DNA of 64,000 bases from Schizochytrium sp. TIO01 (lineage: Eukaryota > Sar > Bigyra > Thraustochytrida > Thraustochytriidae), in NCBI GenBank assembly GCA_004764695.1, contig SMSO01000034.1, forward strand, positions 4,534,501 through 4,598,500, read 5' to 3'. Both the position numbers and the translations under genes were made by a program. Shown here in pieces: positions 46,070-56,567 of this stretch (its first letter is position 1; each line of letters begins with the position of its first letter). The notes below the pieces were generated by a model, which saw only the letters and a list, made by a program, of their open reading frames with translations, was not told where the DNA came from and did not search any database.

Positions 46070-46822
46070 TTAGTCTGCCTTGAGCTGGAAGATCTCATGT
46101 TCTGTACCATCCTTAGTGATGGCGTAAATGTCCACAGCATCACCACAAAGAATATCACGCTCTCCGACAGTGATGAAGATATCCTTGATCATCTCAATGG
46201 CCTCATCGATAGAATACTCTGGTTTCTCCTCGAGTCCAGAGCTGACACCAATCTTACCAAGAGCATTGTCCAAAATGGGCATAGCAATGGCGGCGGCGCT
46301 GCCGTTTGCGGTATAGCCGTCGCGAGAACGAAGGTAGGATCCAACGGCATCGTAGCCGGCAACGTAGCCGACACCCTCATCATCGAGGCCCGCGACAACG
46401 GCAAGTGCATAGTAAGGGAAGAAGCGCTTGTAGTAAAGAGTATTGGACAAGAGCTGCGCAGCTCCAATTGTGGAGAGGTCCTCCTCGTGGTTGTACTTGT
46501 ACATGACGGCGCGGAGCTTGAGGTGGTTGTACAAAGCATCAACGTCGTTGTGACTGCCACCGCAGGCAATGACGGTCTTGCTTGTGAGTTGCAGAGCACG
46601 GTTGATGTTGCGGCTCTTGATATTGTAGCCCTCGGCAAGACGTTTGTCCGTGGCAATAAGGCAATAATCCTTACCAGCAACAGCGATCACAGTACCACCA
46701 TTCCAAGAGTACGGCGAGAACCGGTGCTCAAGGGGCACGGAAGCGGCAGCATCTACGCCGGCACTGACCTGCAAACGCGGGTCCAGTACGCGGGAGCCCT
46801 CAGAAGAAGCAATCGAAGCCAT
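46070..46822 (-). CDS. PSMB1: 20S proteasome beta-6 subunit (PSMB1 type)
   Basis: Non-catalytic beta-6 subunit of the 20S proteasome, in the inner rings of the core particle in cytosol and nucleus. It has the subunit-specific start of the mature part, HRFSPYSWNGGTVIAVAG, without the catalytic Thr1 found in beta-1, -2 and -5. Other marks are DYCLIATDKRLAEGYNI, LTSKTVIACGG, TLYYKRFFPYYALAVVAGLD, GYDAVGSYLR and TVGERDILCGDAVDIYAITKDG. Length 250 aa matches the family (about 240). Single exon. The frame reaches a GTG two codons upstream; the ATG at 46822 is the likely start. A residue stretch of about 35 precedes the mature fold, as in other beta-6 subunits. Confidence 0.95.
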   Translation of the reverse strand: MASIASSEGSRVLDPRLQVSAGVDAAASVPLEHRFSPYSWNGGTVIAVAGKDYCLIATDKRLAEGYNIKSRNINRALQLTSKTVIACGGSHNDVDALYNHLKLRAVMYKYNHEEDLSTIGAAQLLSNTLYYKRFFPYYALAVVAGLDDEGVGYVAGYDAVGSYLRSRDGYTANGSAAAIAMPILDNALGKIGVSSGLEEKPEYSIDEAIEMIKDIFITVGERDILCGDAVDIYAITKDGTEHEIFQLKAD

Positions 46823-47257
46823 TTTCACTTAAATTGAAGAAAGTTTGAGAGTGAGGATCAAGGTTTATCTCTGTTTCAAGTCTAAAATCTTCGCAGCTGA
46901 AGATCTTAAGATATGCGGAGACTACGATATCAAAACTCAGCGACAACCGCCAGCGATGGCGACGGCAAAGAAGCGATGCGGAGAGGAGGACTGTGTGTAG
47001 AAACCACGTAAAGCAGTAAGGAAGCCGTGAAAGGCTTTGTCCAAGCACAGCGAGCGCCGCGTCCGATTTCGCGACGTGCGCAGGGAGCGTTGGGAGTCTG
47101 CGCGAAGGCAGAGAAAAAGAAAGAAGCAGCTTCGCTCTCCTTCGCTGCGTATCCGAGGATATCCTTCACAACCCATTTTCTGCGCAACGCATATTAACCG
47201 CAACCCTTTTTTCCCTTTTTTTAATTTTATTTATTTTATTTATATACATTGGATATA

Positions 47258-47302
<45 letters not shown>

Positions 47303-47842
47303 CTTACTACTGTACTTTGTGTATGTACTTGGATGAAATAGAAATGAACTTGAAAGCATCGTTGTCATACTGGATTGTAGTTAACTGTGATCACCCCTAT
47401 CGCTGTTCTCTAACATTATTGGACAGCTTTCGTTATGTCCAAGAACATAATCTTCAATACTTGTTTCTGATCACTAGACGCAGTTTTGACTATTATCTCT
47501 GTAAAAACTTGCGCTGCATTTTATTTCGCACTGACGTTTTCTTCAGACTTGCGGTGGTCCTGCATGTGCACGACCCTCGCAGGTGAATGGTCAACATCAT
47601 AATCTTCAAGAACAGGGCTCTCTCTACCCACACACTCTCAATCTTGACATAAGCATTCTCGAGTGTAATGCCGGAAAATGTTAATCGAAAATCTAGACAA
47701 GGTGGTGCATAGGTAGGTAAGGCTTCCTACACGGGTCACAAGAACTGCGAATGCAAAACTGCAGTGTCTCAGCAGATCCTTATCAAAGAGCATAGACTAA
47801 CGCGCGCGAGGTCAAGAGCAAAGATACCCAAGGCAAACCAAG
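46823..47842. other. Intergenic region between divergent genes
   Basis: About 1 kb holding the promoters of the proteasome and VOC genes. It has a CTAT microsatellite and AT-rich stretches; no gene. Confidence 0.45.
47261..47302. repeat. (TCTA)n microsatellite
   Basis: About 10.5 perfect tetranucleotide units in intergenic DNA. Confidence 0.95.
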
Positions 47843-48379
47843 ATGCAACACTCTAGTAGCGCTGCGCGGAGGCTTGAGAAGATTAGTGTACACCTGCGTG
47901 GTTCGCAGTCTGGCGCAATTGCAGGCGTGCATGCCGAAGAAACTGGCGCAGAGCAAAAGTTGCAGCCTTTTCACCTCGCATTTCCTGTGCATGATCTTGC
48001 AGTAGCAAGAAAGTTTTATGGTGAGGTGATTGGATGCGACGAAGGGCGGTCTTCCGAAACTTGGTGCGACTTTGATTTTCAAGGACACCAGATTGTTTGC
48101 CACTTTGTCAGCAAAGACTTCCGCGCTGTAGATTACCACAATCCTGTCGATGCCCACGATGTGCCTGTTCCGCACTTTGGAATTGCACTCACTGTGCCTG
48201 CCTTCAAGGAACTTGCAGAGCGTTTGAAGAAGAATAACATGAAGTTTATCATTGAGCCGTACCTTCGATTCAAAGGACTGCCGGGTGAACAGTACACGAT
48301 GTTCTTCAAGGATCCGTCCGGCAACAATCTAGAGTTCAAGGCTATGACTAACCCGGAAAACCTTTTTGCAAAGCAGTAA
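47843..48379 (+). CDS. VOC-superfamily (glyoxalase/dioxygenase fold) protein
   Basis: 178-aa single-exon protein. Residues about 38-170 make a vicinal-oxygen-chelate domain: PFHLAFPVHDLAVARKFYGEVIGC, VPHFGIALTVPAFKELAERL and FFKDPSGNNLEFKAM. His44, His111 and Glu164 sit where the family binds its metal, so it is probably an active metalloenzyme of dioxygenase or isomerase type; the substrate is unknown. Residues 1-37 are basic, Ser- and Ala-rich and could be a mitochondrial targeting peptide. The frame ends CAGTAAGTACTT, which coincidentally reads like a splice donor, but the domain is already complete at the stop. Confidence 0.85.
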   Translation: MQHSSSAARRLEKISVHLRGSQSGAIAGVHAEETGAEQKLQPFHLAFPVHDLAVARKFYGEVIGCDEGRSSETWCDFDFQGHQIVCHFVSKDFRAVDYHNPVDAHDVPVPHFGIALTVPAFKELAERLKKNNMKFIIEPYLRFKGLPGEQYTMFFKDPSGNNLEFKAMTNPENLFAKQ

Positions 48380-49145
48380 GTACTTAGCCTTCCATATCAT
48401 TTGCGTGTATTTTTGATTCAATCAGCAATGTGAAAGTGAGACTCAGCGACAATAGATAATATGTGTGTTTATATCCTTTTATCACTGCCATACTCGGCTC
48501 CTCCACACTACAAGCAAGAACCCGCCACTTCGAGAAATGAAGGTCAAAACTAATTCCGCTATATACAAATCCTTAAGAAAGTGTCAAGTTTTACTCTCGT
48601 AAAGTTGCTATTTAAATTATAGGGTGAAAGATAATGCAGGGCAAAAATAACCCTTCTGTGTACAGAAAGAGACCCATTCTGTTTTCCTAAAGTTGCCCCT
48701 TATAATCCAGAATCAAAGAATGTATCGTGTGATATCCGTGTCTCGGTTCACAAAGTTGTTAAGATAGAAATGGCTGTTAAAAAATGCAATTTATATCAAT
48801 TTCGCGGGATGCTTCATTTGATACCCATAGAAGGCTGACAAATAGAAGGAAAGGAAAAATTAGATTGTGATGTTTTATTATTCATACGCAGATCGATTAA
48901 ACTTTGTCTCCCTTCCCCTCAATGAATGTAAAAGAGTTAAGATATGTTCTAAGTGAGTTACCAAAATTATGTTGTATGTATATATCAATTTAATCTTGCA
49001 GGATTGACTTGGGTTTTTCAAAGAGTGACAGGGTCCTCTATGTGAACAGGGTGATAATATAACTACAAAAAGGCAGGAGCGCTAAGAAAGCACAGCGGGA
49101 GAGAGAGAAGTAGAGACTAAATATGAACGAATCTTCCACAGATTC
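48380..49145. other. Intergenic region between convergent genes
   Basis: About 770 bases of AT-rich sequence, no gene or strong repeat. Confidence 0.4.
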
Positions 49146-51032
49146 TTAAGAAACCACACAGTCCCAAGAATCTGCCGAGTTCTCCGGCCAACGGACGAGA
49201 TTGGCAAACTCTGCCCAGTTAGATTCCCACCATCCAAGCTCTTCCTCGTCCTGTGGAGGTACGACAGTAGTTATACGAAATGTGAGCTTTTTATTCCGCA
49301 TACGTGAGAATGAGTTGTCGAATTTAATGTACAGTTTGCCCGGCATGGGAATCTTCCATGTGCCTTTCACCATGCCATCTTCACAATCCAGCCGCAGCGG
49401 AGCCATAGTAGGGTTTAAGCTGAAGTGGCGAGATATGGATTCTCCTGCGCCCTCCTCAAATGATGGAGTAGGTTCGTCAGGACCGAGTACACGAGCATTG
49501 AGTGATTTTACAGTTTTCCGTCTTCCTTGGCTCTTGTGTTTATGTTTATGACTATGTCCCTTTTTCTTCTCTCGCCTACGGTGCTTATAATGTTCAACCT
49601 TGTACGGACTTACATCATCCTTAGCATCCTCACCATGCTCGAGCTCATCGTTCTGGCTGCTGAGATGGCTCTGGGCAACGTCGTCATCATCGTCGACATC
49701 GTCATCATCATCGTCGTCATCAAGATCATCATCAACGCCGTACTCATCCTCTTCATCGTCGTGATCTTTGGTGGGTGTCCGTGAAGCAGCCCCGTGATGA
49801 GATCCACTCACGCGGTTCATCTTTTCGGTAGACTTTTCGAAATTCTTGTCTGATTTCTCAGGTTTATCGTTTTTATCAGATTTCGTCACACCAATCACCT
49901 TCAAGGTGCTTTGTCCAAAAACAGCGCTTCGTCCAGGTACCATCTCAGCAGCAATGTAAATATGATAGCTGTCTACCATAGCCTCAAACTCTACAATAGT
50001 ATCAGCTTGCTCAATGTCAAGTTCCACTACGGCAAAGCTACGATTTGCGATTTTGATTGTACGAAGAGGAAATTCGTCAGGACGAGCCTCCGGGGGCGTA
50101 AGTGTAAGCGGAAGGGGAGCGGTACCACCAAGAAAAGCTGGGACCGCCTCCATACCGCCGTTGGCGGACATGAAAGGGCATGCAGAGACGCTCTTTTGGT
50201 CGGTCTGCTTCGCTGGGCACATGACCATTTTCTCCATAGAAGACTTTGGCATAACGGATGCGAGGGTTTTGTGCAACATACTGTAGTATGAAGGCGTGTT
50301 AATAGCGACAGACTTTGCTTGGAGCTGCGGAAAGTAAATGGAGCTCATTTTAGAGCTCTCGCCGAGTGCCGAAAAGAAGCGGTTGTCAAAGCGGCTACCG
50401 AACATGGAAAAAGAAGCAAAGTCAATGATAGTTACACACTTGATGAGGCGACCCTGGATGCGTGTCTCATGGTCACAAATACGGAACATGCGCTCCTTTT
50501 CGTAAAGCAAATAGTCTGCAACAGTGGCTACATCGTACATTTGCATAAGCTTGCGGAAGTCAGAAAGGCCCATTCGGGTTACATTCACAGGTTCGCCGCC
50601 GGCAAGGTTGCCAGTAATAGCCGTGAACAAAAATTGCGAGATGCTTTTCTCTAGAGGGTGTGGCTCACCCTTTTGTAGCGAGTTGAGCAGCTCAGCATTC
50701 TCCTTGCGCCATGCGAGGGTTTCTTCAATCTTAGACGCAGCCGTGTCAAGTTTTCCGCGGTTACTGAGTACGTAGCGGAGAAAGAAAATTTCATCTACTT
50801 TGACGCCGTCCTCAGTGACACCGTTTTTAGGCAATTTTCGCTTAAGCCTAGATTGCAGATCGTGTACAGCATCTGCATTTTCACGGAGTAATGTCTCCAG
50901 TTCGCTGGCCTCCATCGTTTGGGACCCTGTGGTGCCCCAGCTCGATGAAGCCCGCGAAGATTTGCGCTTTTCCATCACTGGATCAGCCTGAGACCCACGA
51001 CTCAAGCTCCGTCGCAGAGATCGTGTCGCCAT
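49146..51032 (-). CDS. CRAL-TRIO (Sec14-like) and GOLD-domain protein
   Basis: 628-aa single-exon protein. Residues about 65-125 have the CRAL-TRIO N-terminal helical lobe (DEIFFLRYVLSNRGKLDTAAS, ETLAWRKEN). Residues about 130-290 form the lipid-binding lobe, with RLIKCVTIIDFASFSM and the late stretch SSIYFPQLQAKSVAINTPSYYSMLH. Sec14-like proteins exchange phosphoinositides and other lipids between membranes. A linker at about 395-530 includes a run of 17 Asp/Val/Leu positions, almost all Asp (about 432-450), then a Lys/His-rich basic stretch (HSHKHKHKSQGRRK). Residues about 540-605 resemble a GOLD domain (GTWKIPMPGKLYIKFDNSFS, KLTFRITTV), the partner seen in SEC14L and patellin proteins. The frame reaches a TTG at 51050; the ATG at 51032 is taken as the start. 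Confidence 0.85.
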   Translation of the reverse strand: MATRSLRRSLSRGSQADPVMEKRKSSRASSSWGTTGSQTMEASELETLLRENADAVHDLQSRLKRKLPKNGVTEDGVKVDEIFFLRYVLSNRGKLDTAASKIEETLAWRKENAELLNSLQKGEPHPLEKSISQFLFTAITGNLAGGEPVNVTRMGLSDFRKLMQMYDVATVADYLLYEKERMFRICDHETRIQGRLIKCVTIIDFASFSMFGSRFDNRFFSALGESSKMSSIYFPQLQAKSVAINTPSYYSMLHKTLASVMPKSSMEKMVMCPAKQTDQKSVSACPFMSANGGMEAVPAFLGGTAPLPLTLTPPEARPDEFPLRTIKIANRSFAVVELDIEQADTIVEFEAMVDSYHIYIAAEMVPGRSAVFGQSTLKVIGVTKSDKNDKPEKSDKNFEKSTEKMNRVSGSHHGAASRTPTKDHDDEEDEYGVDDDLDDDDDDDDVDDDDDVAQSHLSSQNDELEHGEDAKDDVSPYKVEHYKHRRREKKKGHSHKHKHKSQGRRKTVKSLNARVLGPDEPTPSFEEGAGESISRHFSLNPTMAPLRLDCEDGMVKGTWKIPMPGKLYIKFDNSFSRMRNKKLTFRITTVVPPQDEEELGWWESNWAEFANLVRWPENSADSWDCVVS

Positions 51033-53057
51033 TGCGGCCTGTGTCAACAATGTATGTCTCTAGCTGATCTGATTGTCTGGCACAGTCAAAAGCGCGTGCA
51101 CGTGCCAACTTCGATCTCAGACCTGCTTGGAAACCCAGCGATCTCTCAACCCTTGATCTCCTGACCGCTTCAGCGGTGGCCGGGAAGCTTGCAATTAACT
51201 TTGGCACTCGGAAACACGACAGGTCTTGAGCGAAATTGGTTTACTGCCGCCTGTGCACGCACGCACGCACGCACACGCACAGTAGCTTGAACGACTGTCG
51301 TGGAGGAGTGAATGATTCAATCAGTGAATGAAGGAGCGATTTTGGCGCTAAGTCTCTGTCTTCCTTGTTTCTTCCTTCCCTCGCGTCGACAAGGCGCGAA
51401 CGACTGGAATTCTTGAGGCCTACGAACACAACGCCGCGGGTTGTAGGTCGGAGAGAGGTAGATAGTCCCTTGGGCTTGGAACTCTTTGCTGGTGGCGAGG
51501 CAATCAGGCGTGGCAGAGAAGCGCGATTGGACATGCGCTGAGCACAACAAGTTGCAAGAAACTTTTTACTCTTAGTCAGCTCAAGTTATGAACGACCGAG
51601 AGGAACTTATTATGTGCTAAAGAATGCCCTGAAGACGCAAACCTTGGCCCAAATTGACGCCAAGAAGCGCCACGCCAGCTACGCCTTATTGCGTCCGCGA
51701 ATGTAACTGGGGAGGCCTTCCCGTGTGCTCAAATCGAGAGCTTGACAACTCCTGGGTACTTTTTTAGGCGAAGAGAAGAAGCTAAAGTGCGGGTACTTCT
51801 GACTTTCCTGATCAAACTCGCTCGCGGGTAGAAAAGACCTTCAAGGTGGGCAATAATAGCATCTAGGTAGCACTTCCATCTTCTGAGCTTGGGATGATGA
51901 GAACAAGCTTTCAACAGCAGAGACTAGGGACTCAGATAGCGAGCGAGTGGATCGGCGCATGCATGCACAGTCCTAGCCAGTGCTAGCAAGAATCTTAGAG
52001 TGCGCTAGTGGGAAGTACGGCGCGTGCACACTCCATCTCTTGATGAACTTTTAATCAAAAGCAGCCTTGTGAACAAGTTGAACTTGAGCTTGGAGAGGGA
52101 TCAACCAGTGAAGATGGTGGTGATTGATCAACTTGAACATCATCACGACAATTAGGTGTCAACGCATGGCGAATTGTCTTCCCGAAAACTTGGGATGCTG
52201 ATTGTCTGGCCTCTAATAAGCACCGCAGAACAAAAAGGTCATAAATCAATGATTGAAATTCTTTCAGTTTGAGGATTTGAAAGCGAAGTAGTGAATGGGA
52301 ACGTTAGTTTCATTGTCGTGTCAAATTTTGACTGGCGGACCTAGGATCAGCACAATTGAAGATAAGACAATTGTCTTCGCGGAGACTTAGAGTATCTATC
52401 CCGGGCAGTAGTAGTTAGAGAAACCAACTTGAAGATTTTAATTTTAATTTTAAGGAGCTTAAAGAGCAAGCTCGATTGTTGTAAACCTCCATGGAAGCCG
52501 TCTCCATCATGAGGAGACATAAAGTTTTCCTGATGGAAAAATGATCATGACAAAGGCTAAGGATGAACAGGAAGTAACAAGGAAAGAGGCAGCCTGGAGT
52601 AGTAGTAATACTTTATCTGTCACCATTTTGTTAATTTCAAAAGTACCTCAAAACACCTAGCTAACCTACACAAGTAATTGGGCTTCTCTCTTTCGTCTAG
52701 TTTTATTTCATAATTTATGATGTTTAGCAGGGGGATTGTAATTTATGATATTTGGAGGGATGTAAAATTATCTTGGAGTAATAGAAGACACGACAGAGGG
52801 TGAAGAGAATTGACGAAACAGCGAATTGATTAATGAATCCAATTCGAACTTTGTTCATCTGGCTTATCAGAACTCTGATCTCAAGAAGCCCGCTGTTCAA
52901 TAAAATTGTAACTGTAGAGTAAGAGCACGTGGCCACTGTTCCTGCAGGAACGGGGTTCAAGGAAGTTTTAGCAGGTAGGTACTTCGGAGCGGTAGTATAG
53001 GTAGTCTCGTCAAGCCTATGAACTACATGTGTTGTATATTAAAATTAAATATATAGG

Positions 53058-53091
<34 letters not shown>

Positions 53092-54410
53092 AAAGCCATG
53101 TTTTGCTACGTGGTAAATACTTGCTTTCCACTGCTGGTCCTTTTGGATGAAGCGCTTTGCAAGGATTGCTCTATTGTTTCAATATAGCCACTTGTGCCAA
53201 GGAATCGCGCGCGCAAACACAATGCATTTTACTCGAACTAAGCTTCAATTATGTTATTTTAAAATGTAATTCGGGGAAAGCAGTATTACTGTCTGTATGT
53301 ACCTAATCCAGCTCTAAAGTCAAACGTAAGCATATATTCCTAGCTTTGCGAGGGTTTGTTAAGTGGATTATCGTATGGTCTATTGAAAGTCCAAAGTAGC
53401 TTAATGCATAAAATCTGCGGGTTCCGAGAAAAGCGTTTACACATATTCAATATTGCCATTAACCAGCAATGCATCCTGGAGATATACATACTTCTTTTAG
53501 CATCAATGGAGGTGTTTTAGGCTGCAACTTGGTAAGAAGGTCTCCTCGTCGACCATGGCGTGTTCACCTCAGTCGAAACATGATTTATCAGTCCCAAACG
53601 TATCCCACTTTTATTCTCACCATAGGAACAAGGAACGAGAGAAGGTAACAAGGTTTCATATTGCACTATTCCTTGATTCACAATCCTAGCGTTGAGGAAT
53701 TTTAGAGACTCGCCCCCTTCTTTTTGCTCGGCGGTAGGAACATGTTTTACGATTTTTATCAGTGTTGTCACACACTACGTGCATGGGGTACTGAAAGCCA
53801 CCAACACTAGTAGCATCAAATGCAAGGAATGCGCAGAAAATTGTCAGCTGTGCACGAGCGAGGCGTTGCTCACAATGATATTCGATTGAATAACTTCGTC
53901 ATTGTCGACGATAACTCGGTGTGAGTGTTTGATTTTAGCATGCCTATGGTTGAAGCAAGTGACTTGATTATTGCGTGTGAAAATGCAGCTTATGACATAG
54001 TATTTACCTTTGTCAATTAACAAGTTCAAACCGTAGGTGCCTCGGGCACGTGGTGCGTACAAACTTTCGAACGATTATGTGCAGTTTAATTCGATCATGT
54101 GAAAAACATTCACCGTTGCAGAAGTTTTCGCATCCAGATTTGCTCTATCCAGTGGTCGCTGCTCTCATCTAGATGGCCACAGAATAGTATTGTAAACCAA
54201 CCATAACTTTCTTGTTTAAATTGCACAATGATGGTAGATTGACTCAACAAGATGGACAGTTAATAAGAAATGTTCGTATGGAGCAAGAGGGGCTACTAAT
54301 GTGCCAAAAGTAGAGCAGAAAAAACCATTTACAGACCTTGTAATGAAGTACATAACTAAGAATTGTTGTTTTACATGAGTTGTACATTTCTTTCAAGCTG
54401 AGCTGGTGGA
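51033..54410. other. Intergenic region
   Basis: About 3.4 kb without a supportable gene. It has a GCAC run near 51258-51280, many ACTTGAA words at 52070-52440, a GTAGGTAC word at 52975 and an (AT)14 run at 53061-53088. Confidence 0.45.
53061..53088. repeat. (AT)14 microsatellite
   Basis: Fourteen perfect AT units. Confidence 0.95.
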
Positions 54411-56567
54411 TCACTCAGAAGCTCCAGCACTAGGTTCTCGTGCCTGTGGTTCGTTTTCAGTTATCTCCCCACGTTGCTGGTCATCACCAGTGACTTGATC
54501 ATCGGGAATAGTTTGCTCGAGAGAATCTTCTACTTGTGCTCTGTTCTTCTTCTTCTTCTTCTTTTTCTTTATTTTGATTTCAGGCGGGGCATCTGCAACG
54601 GAGGGAGGAGTTTCTAGGTCACCACCGTTGACTTCTGCTTGGGTTTCCAGATCCTTAGTTTTCGTCTGGGCATCTTCATGAGAAGGAAGTGGTTCTGGAT
54701 TACCATCATTGTTGTCTAATAGTAGGTTCTCTGGATCTTGGTACTTTGAAGCTACCAATTGACCAATAATATTTGCACTGTCTTGCGAAGGCGTTGCATC
54801 ATCATGCTTTTCTGCGAGTATGGAGTTGAGAATCTCTTTGTTTCCTGATATAAGTGCTTCTGCATTCCCTGAAAGATCAATATAAGAGCTTTGGCCACTT
54901 GCTGAAGGCCCAATCATATCGTCGGTGTGCTCGGAAATAATTGTGGACCGCAAAATATCCTCACCACCACTGGGATCATCAGTGAGGTTCGAAAGGTCTG
55001 CAGAGATGAACGACAACGCTTCAAGATTATCACCCTTTGCTAAAGCGAGCATTGTACTTCGAACATTGGATTTATGGCGCGCTAGCCTTCGCCCTTCTTT
55101 GGTGTTTTCGTTCCCTCCCTCAGCTGGTGCCACTCGGCCGCGCTTTTCACTACGAGACTTCTTGTCGCCAACTTGGGACAGTTGTGATGTTACATGTTCT
55201 GAAAGCACTTTAGAACGGCTTGGATTGATTCGGGCCATCATGTTCTGCATATCTGTCATGTGCTTAAACTGCTTAAACTTATCAGTAGCATGCTCAATAA
55301 CATCCAAACCCACCATTTCTTCTAATGGGTTAACTCGAATACTGAATCCACAAAGAAGAAGGCCTTTGAGGTACAGATATGTCCAGAGCATGGACCATAC
55401 AAGAATAGAAATAGCACCTAGCAACTGTATTCCAAGTAGTTTGAAGTTAAGGCTATAAAACAATCCAGCGTAGGCAACTTCTGTGCCGCCACAGCGAGTT
55501 TCGTGAGCGAAAAAACCAATACCCACAGTCCCAACCATAGCAGAAACAAGATGGACAGGCAACACTCCAACTACGTCATCAATATTGAGCTTTGGCAAAA
55601 GCTCCATGGAGAATACAGCCGCGATCGCACCAACAGCGCCCAAAACAGCGGCCTCCCACGCGTTAATAACATGCGCACCGCCCGTCACAGCTACGAGTCC
55701 AGACAAAACAGCAACACCAATGGTTCCAGGTTTCATAACTTTAGATCTCCATAGTCCAAAGGCAGACCCGGCACTGCCACCAAAGCATACACCAAGGGTT
55801 GTAGTAAATGCAGCATGGGCAGCAACGATGTGGCCTCCATTTGTAAGTCCGAGAGAGCTACCAGCGTTAAATCCAATCCATCCGAAAAGTAAGAGCATAC
55901 TTCCGTAGAGTACATGCACAGACTCGCCTGCAAAAACCTTATGAGATAACTCAAGTTGTTTCTCAACACACTTCAATTCTTCAGGAATTGGGTAATTCAG
56001 TTTGCCCATTCGCGGGCCAAGCATAAAGCTGCATACAAGGGCTGAGGCACCACCAAGAAGGTGGACAACGCTAACTCCGGCAAGGTCGATATACCCAAGA
56101 GTGTTTAACCATCCTTGTGGGTGCCAGACCCAATGCGTAGCAACAGGATATGTAAAAAGGGTCATCCAAAAAGAAAGTCCAAAATAGACCCAGAGCTTCA
56201 TACGCTCTGCGCATGCACCACTATCAATGGTTGAAGCGGTAGCTGCAAAACTGAGCTGGAAAAACCAGGCAGCATAGTCTAAATATTCATCTGCAAAAAA
56301 TTGAGTGGTTCCAATAAATCCTCCAGCAGATTCTCCGTATGCGAAGCCCCATCCTAGCATCCAATATGCCATTCCACCTAACAACAGATCTGCAAGATTC
56401 TTCACCAAAATATTCACAGTGTTATTCAGACGTACACTGCCACTTTCTAGCAGTGCAAAGCCACCTTGCATGGTCAAGACCAGTACACCGCATGATATGA
56501 GCCATGATGTATCACCTGGATCTCGACCATATGCGCAAACCTCAGTATCTGTAATATTAGATGACAT
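54411..56567 (-). CDS. Ammonium transporter (Amt family) with long cytosolic tail
   Basis: 718-aa Amt/MEP/Rh transporter of the AMT class; conducts ammonium across the plasma membrane. About eleven membrane segments occupy residues 20-420. Signature stretches are ESGSVRLNNTVNILVKNLAD, FQLSFAATASTIDSGACAER, IDLAGVSVVHLLGG and NAWEAAVLGAVGA. The twin pore histidines are His169 and His339, with Asp161 in the conserved position before the first. The post-membrane segment NPLEEMVGLDVIEHATD is the family's coupling region. After it comes a tail of about 280 residues not found in bacterial Amt: Ser/Asp/Glu-rich, with a run of eight Lys (667-674) in a KIK(K8) cluster. Single exon, ATG start. The tail is a plausible phosphoregulation or anchoring region, which is inference. 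Confidence 0.93.
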   Translation of the reverse strand: MSSNITDTEVCAYGRDPGDTSWLISCGVLVLTMQGGFALLESGSVRLNNTVNILVKNLADLLLGGMAYWMLGWGFAYGESAGGFIGTTQFFADEYLDYAAWFFQLSFAATASTIDSGACAERMKLWVYFGLSFWMTLFTYPVATHWVWHPQGWLNTLGYIDLAGVSVVHLLGGASALVCSFMLGPRMGKLNYPIPEELKCVEKQLELSHKVFAGESVHVLYGSMLLLFGWIGFNAGSSLGLTNGGHIVAAHAAFTTTLGVCFGGSAGSAFGLWRSKVMKPGTIGVAVLSGLVAVTGGAHVINAWEAAVLGAVGAIAAVFSMELLPKLNIDDVVGVLPVHLVSAMVGTVGIGFFAHETRCGGTEVAYAGLFYSLNFKLLGIQLLGAISILVWSMLWTYLYLKGLLLCGFSIRVNPLEEMVGLDVIEHATDKFKQFKHMTDMQNMMARINPSRSKVLSEHVTSQLSQVGDKKSRSEKRGRVAPAEGGNENTKEGRRLARHKSNVRSTMLALAKGDNLEALSFISADLSNLTDDPSGGEDILRSTIISEHTDDMIGPSASGQSSYIDLSGNAEALISGNKEILNSILAEKHDDATPSQDSANIIGQLVASKYQDPENLLLDNNDGNPEPLPSHEDAQTKTKDLETQAEVNGGDLETPPSVADAPPEIKIKKKKKKKKNRAQVEDSLEQTIPDDQVTGDDQQRGEITENEPQAREPSAGASE

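Noticed and set aside
46097-46837. 246-codon + strand frame
   Set aside because: Antisense shadow of the proteasome beta-6 gene.
54925-55458. 177-codon + strand frame
   Set aside because: Antisense shadow of the Amt tail and last membrane segments.
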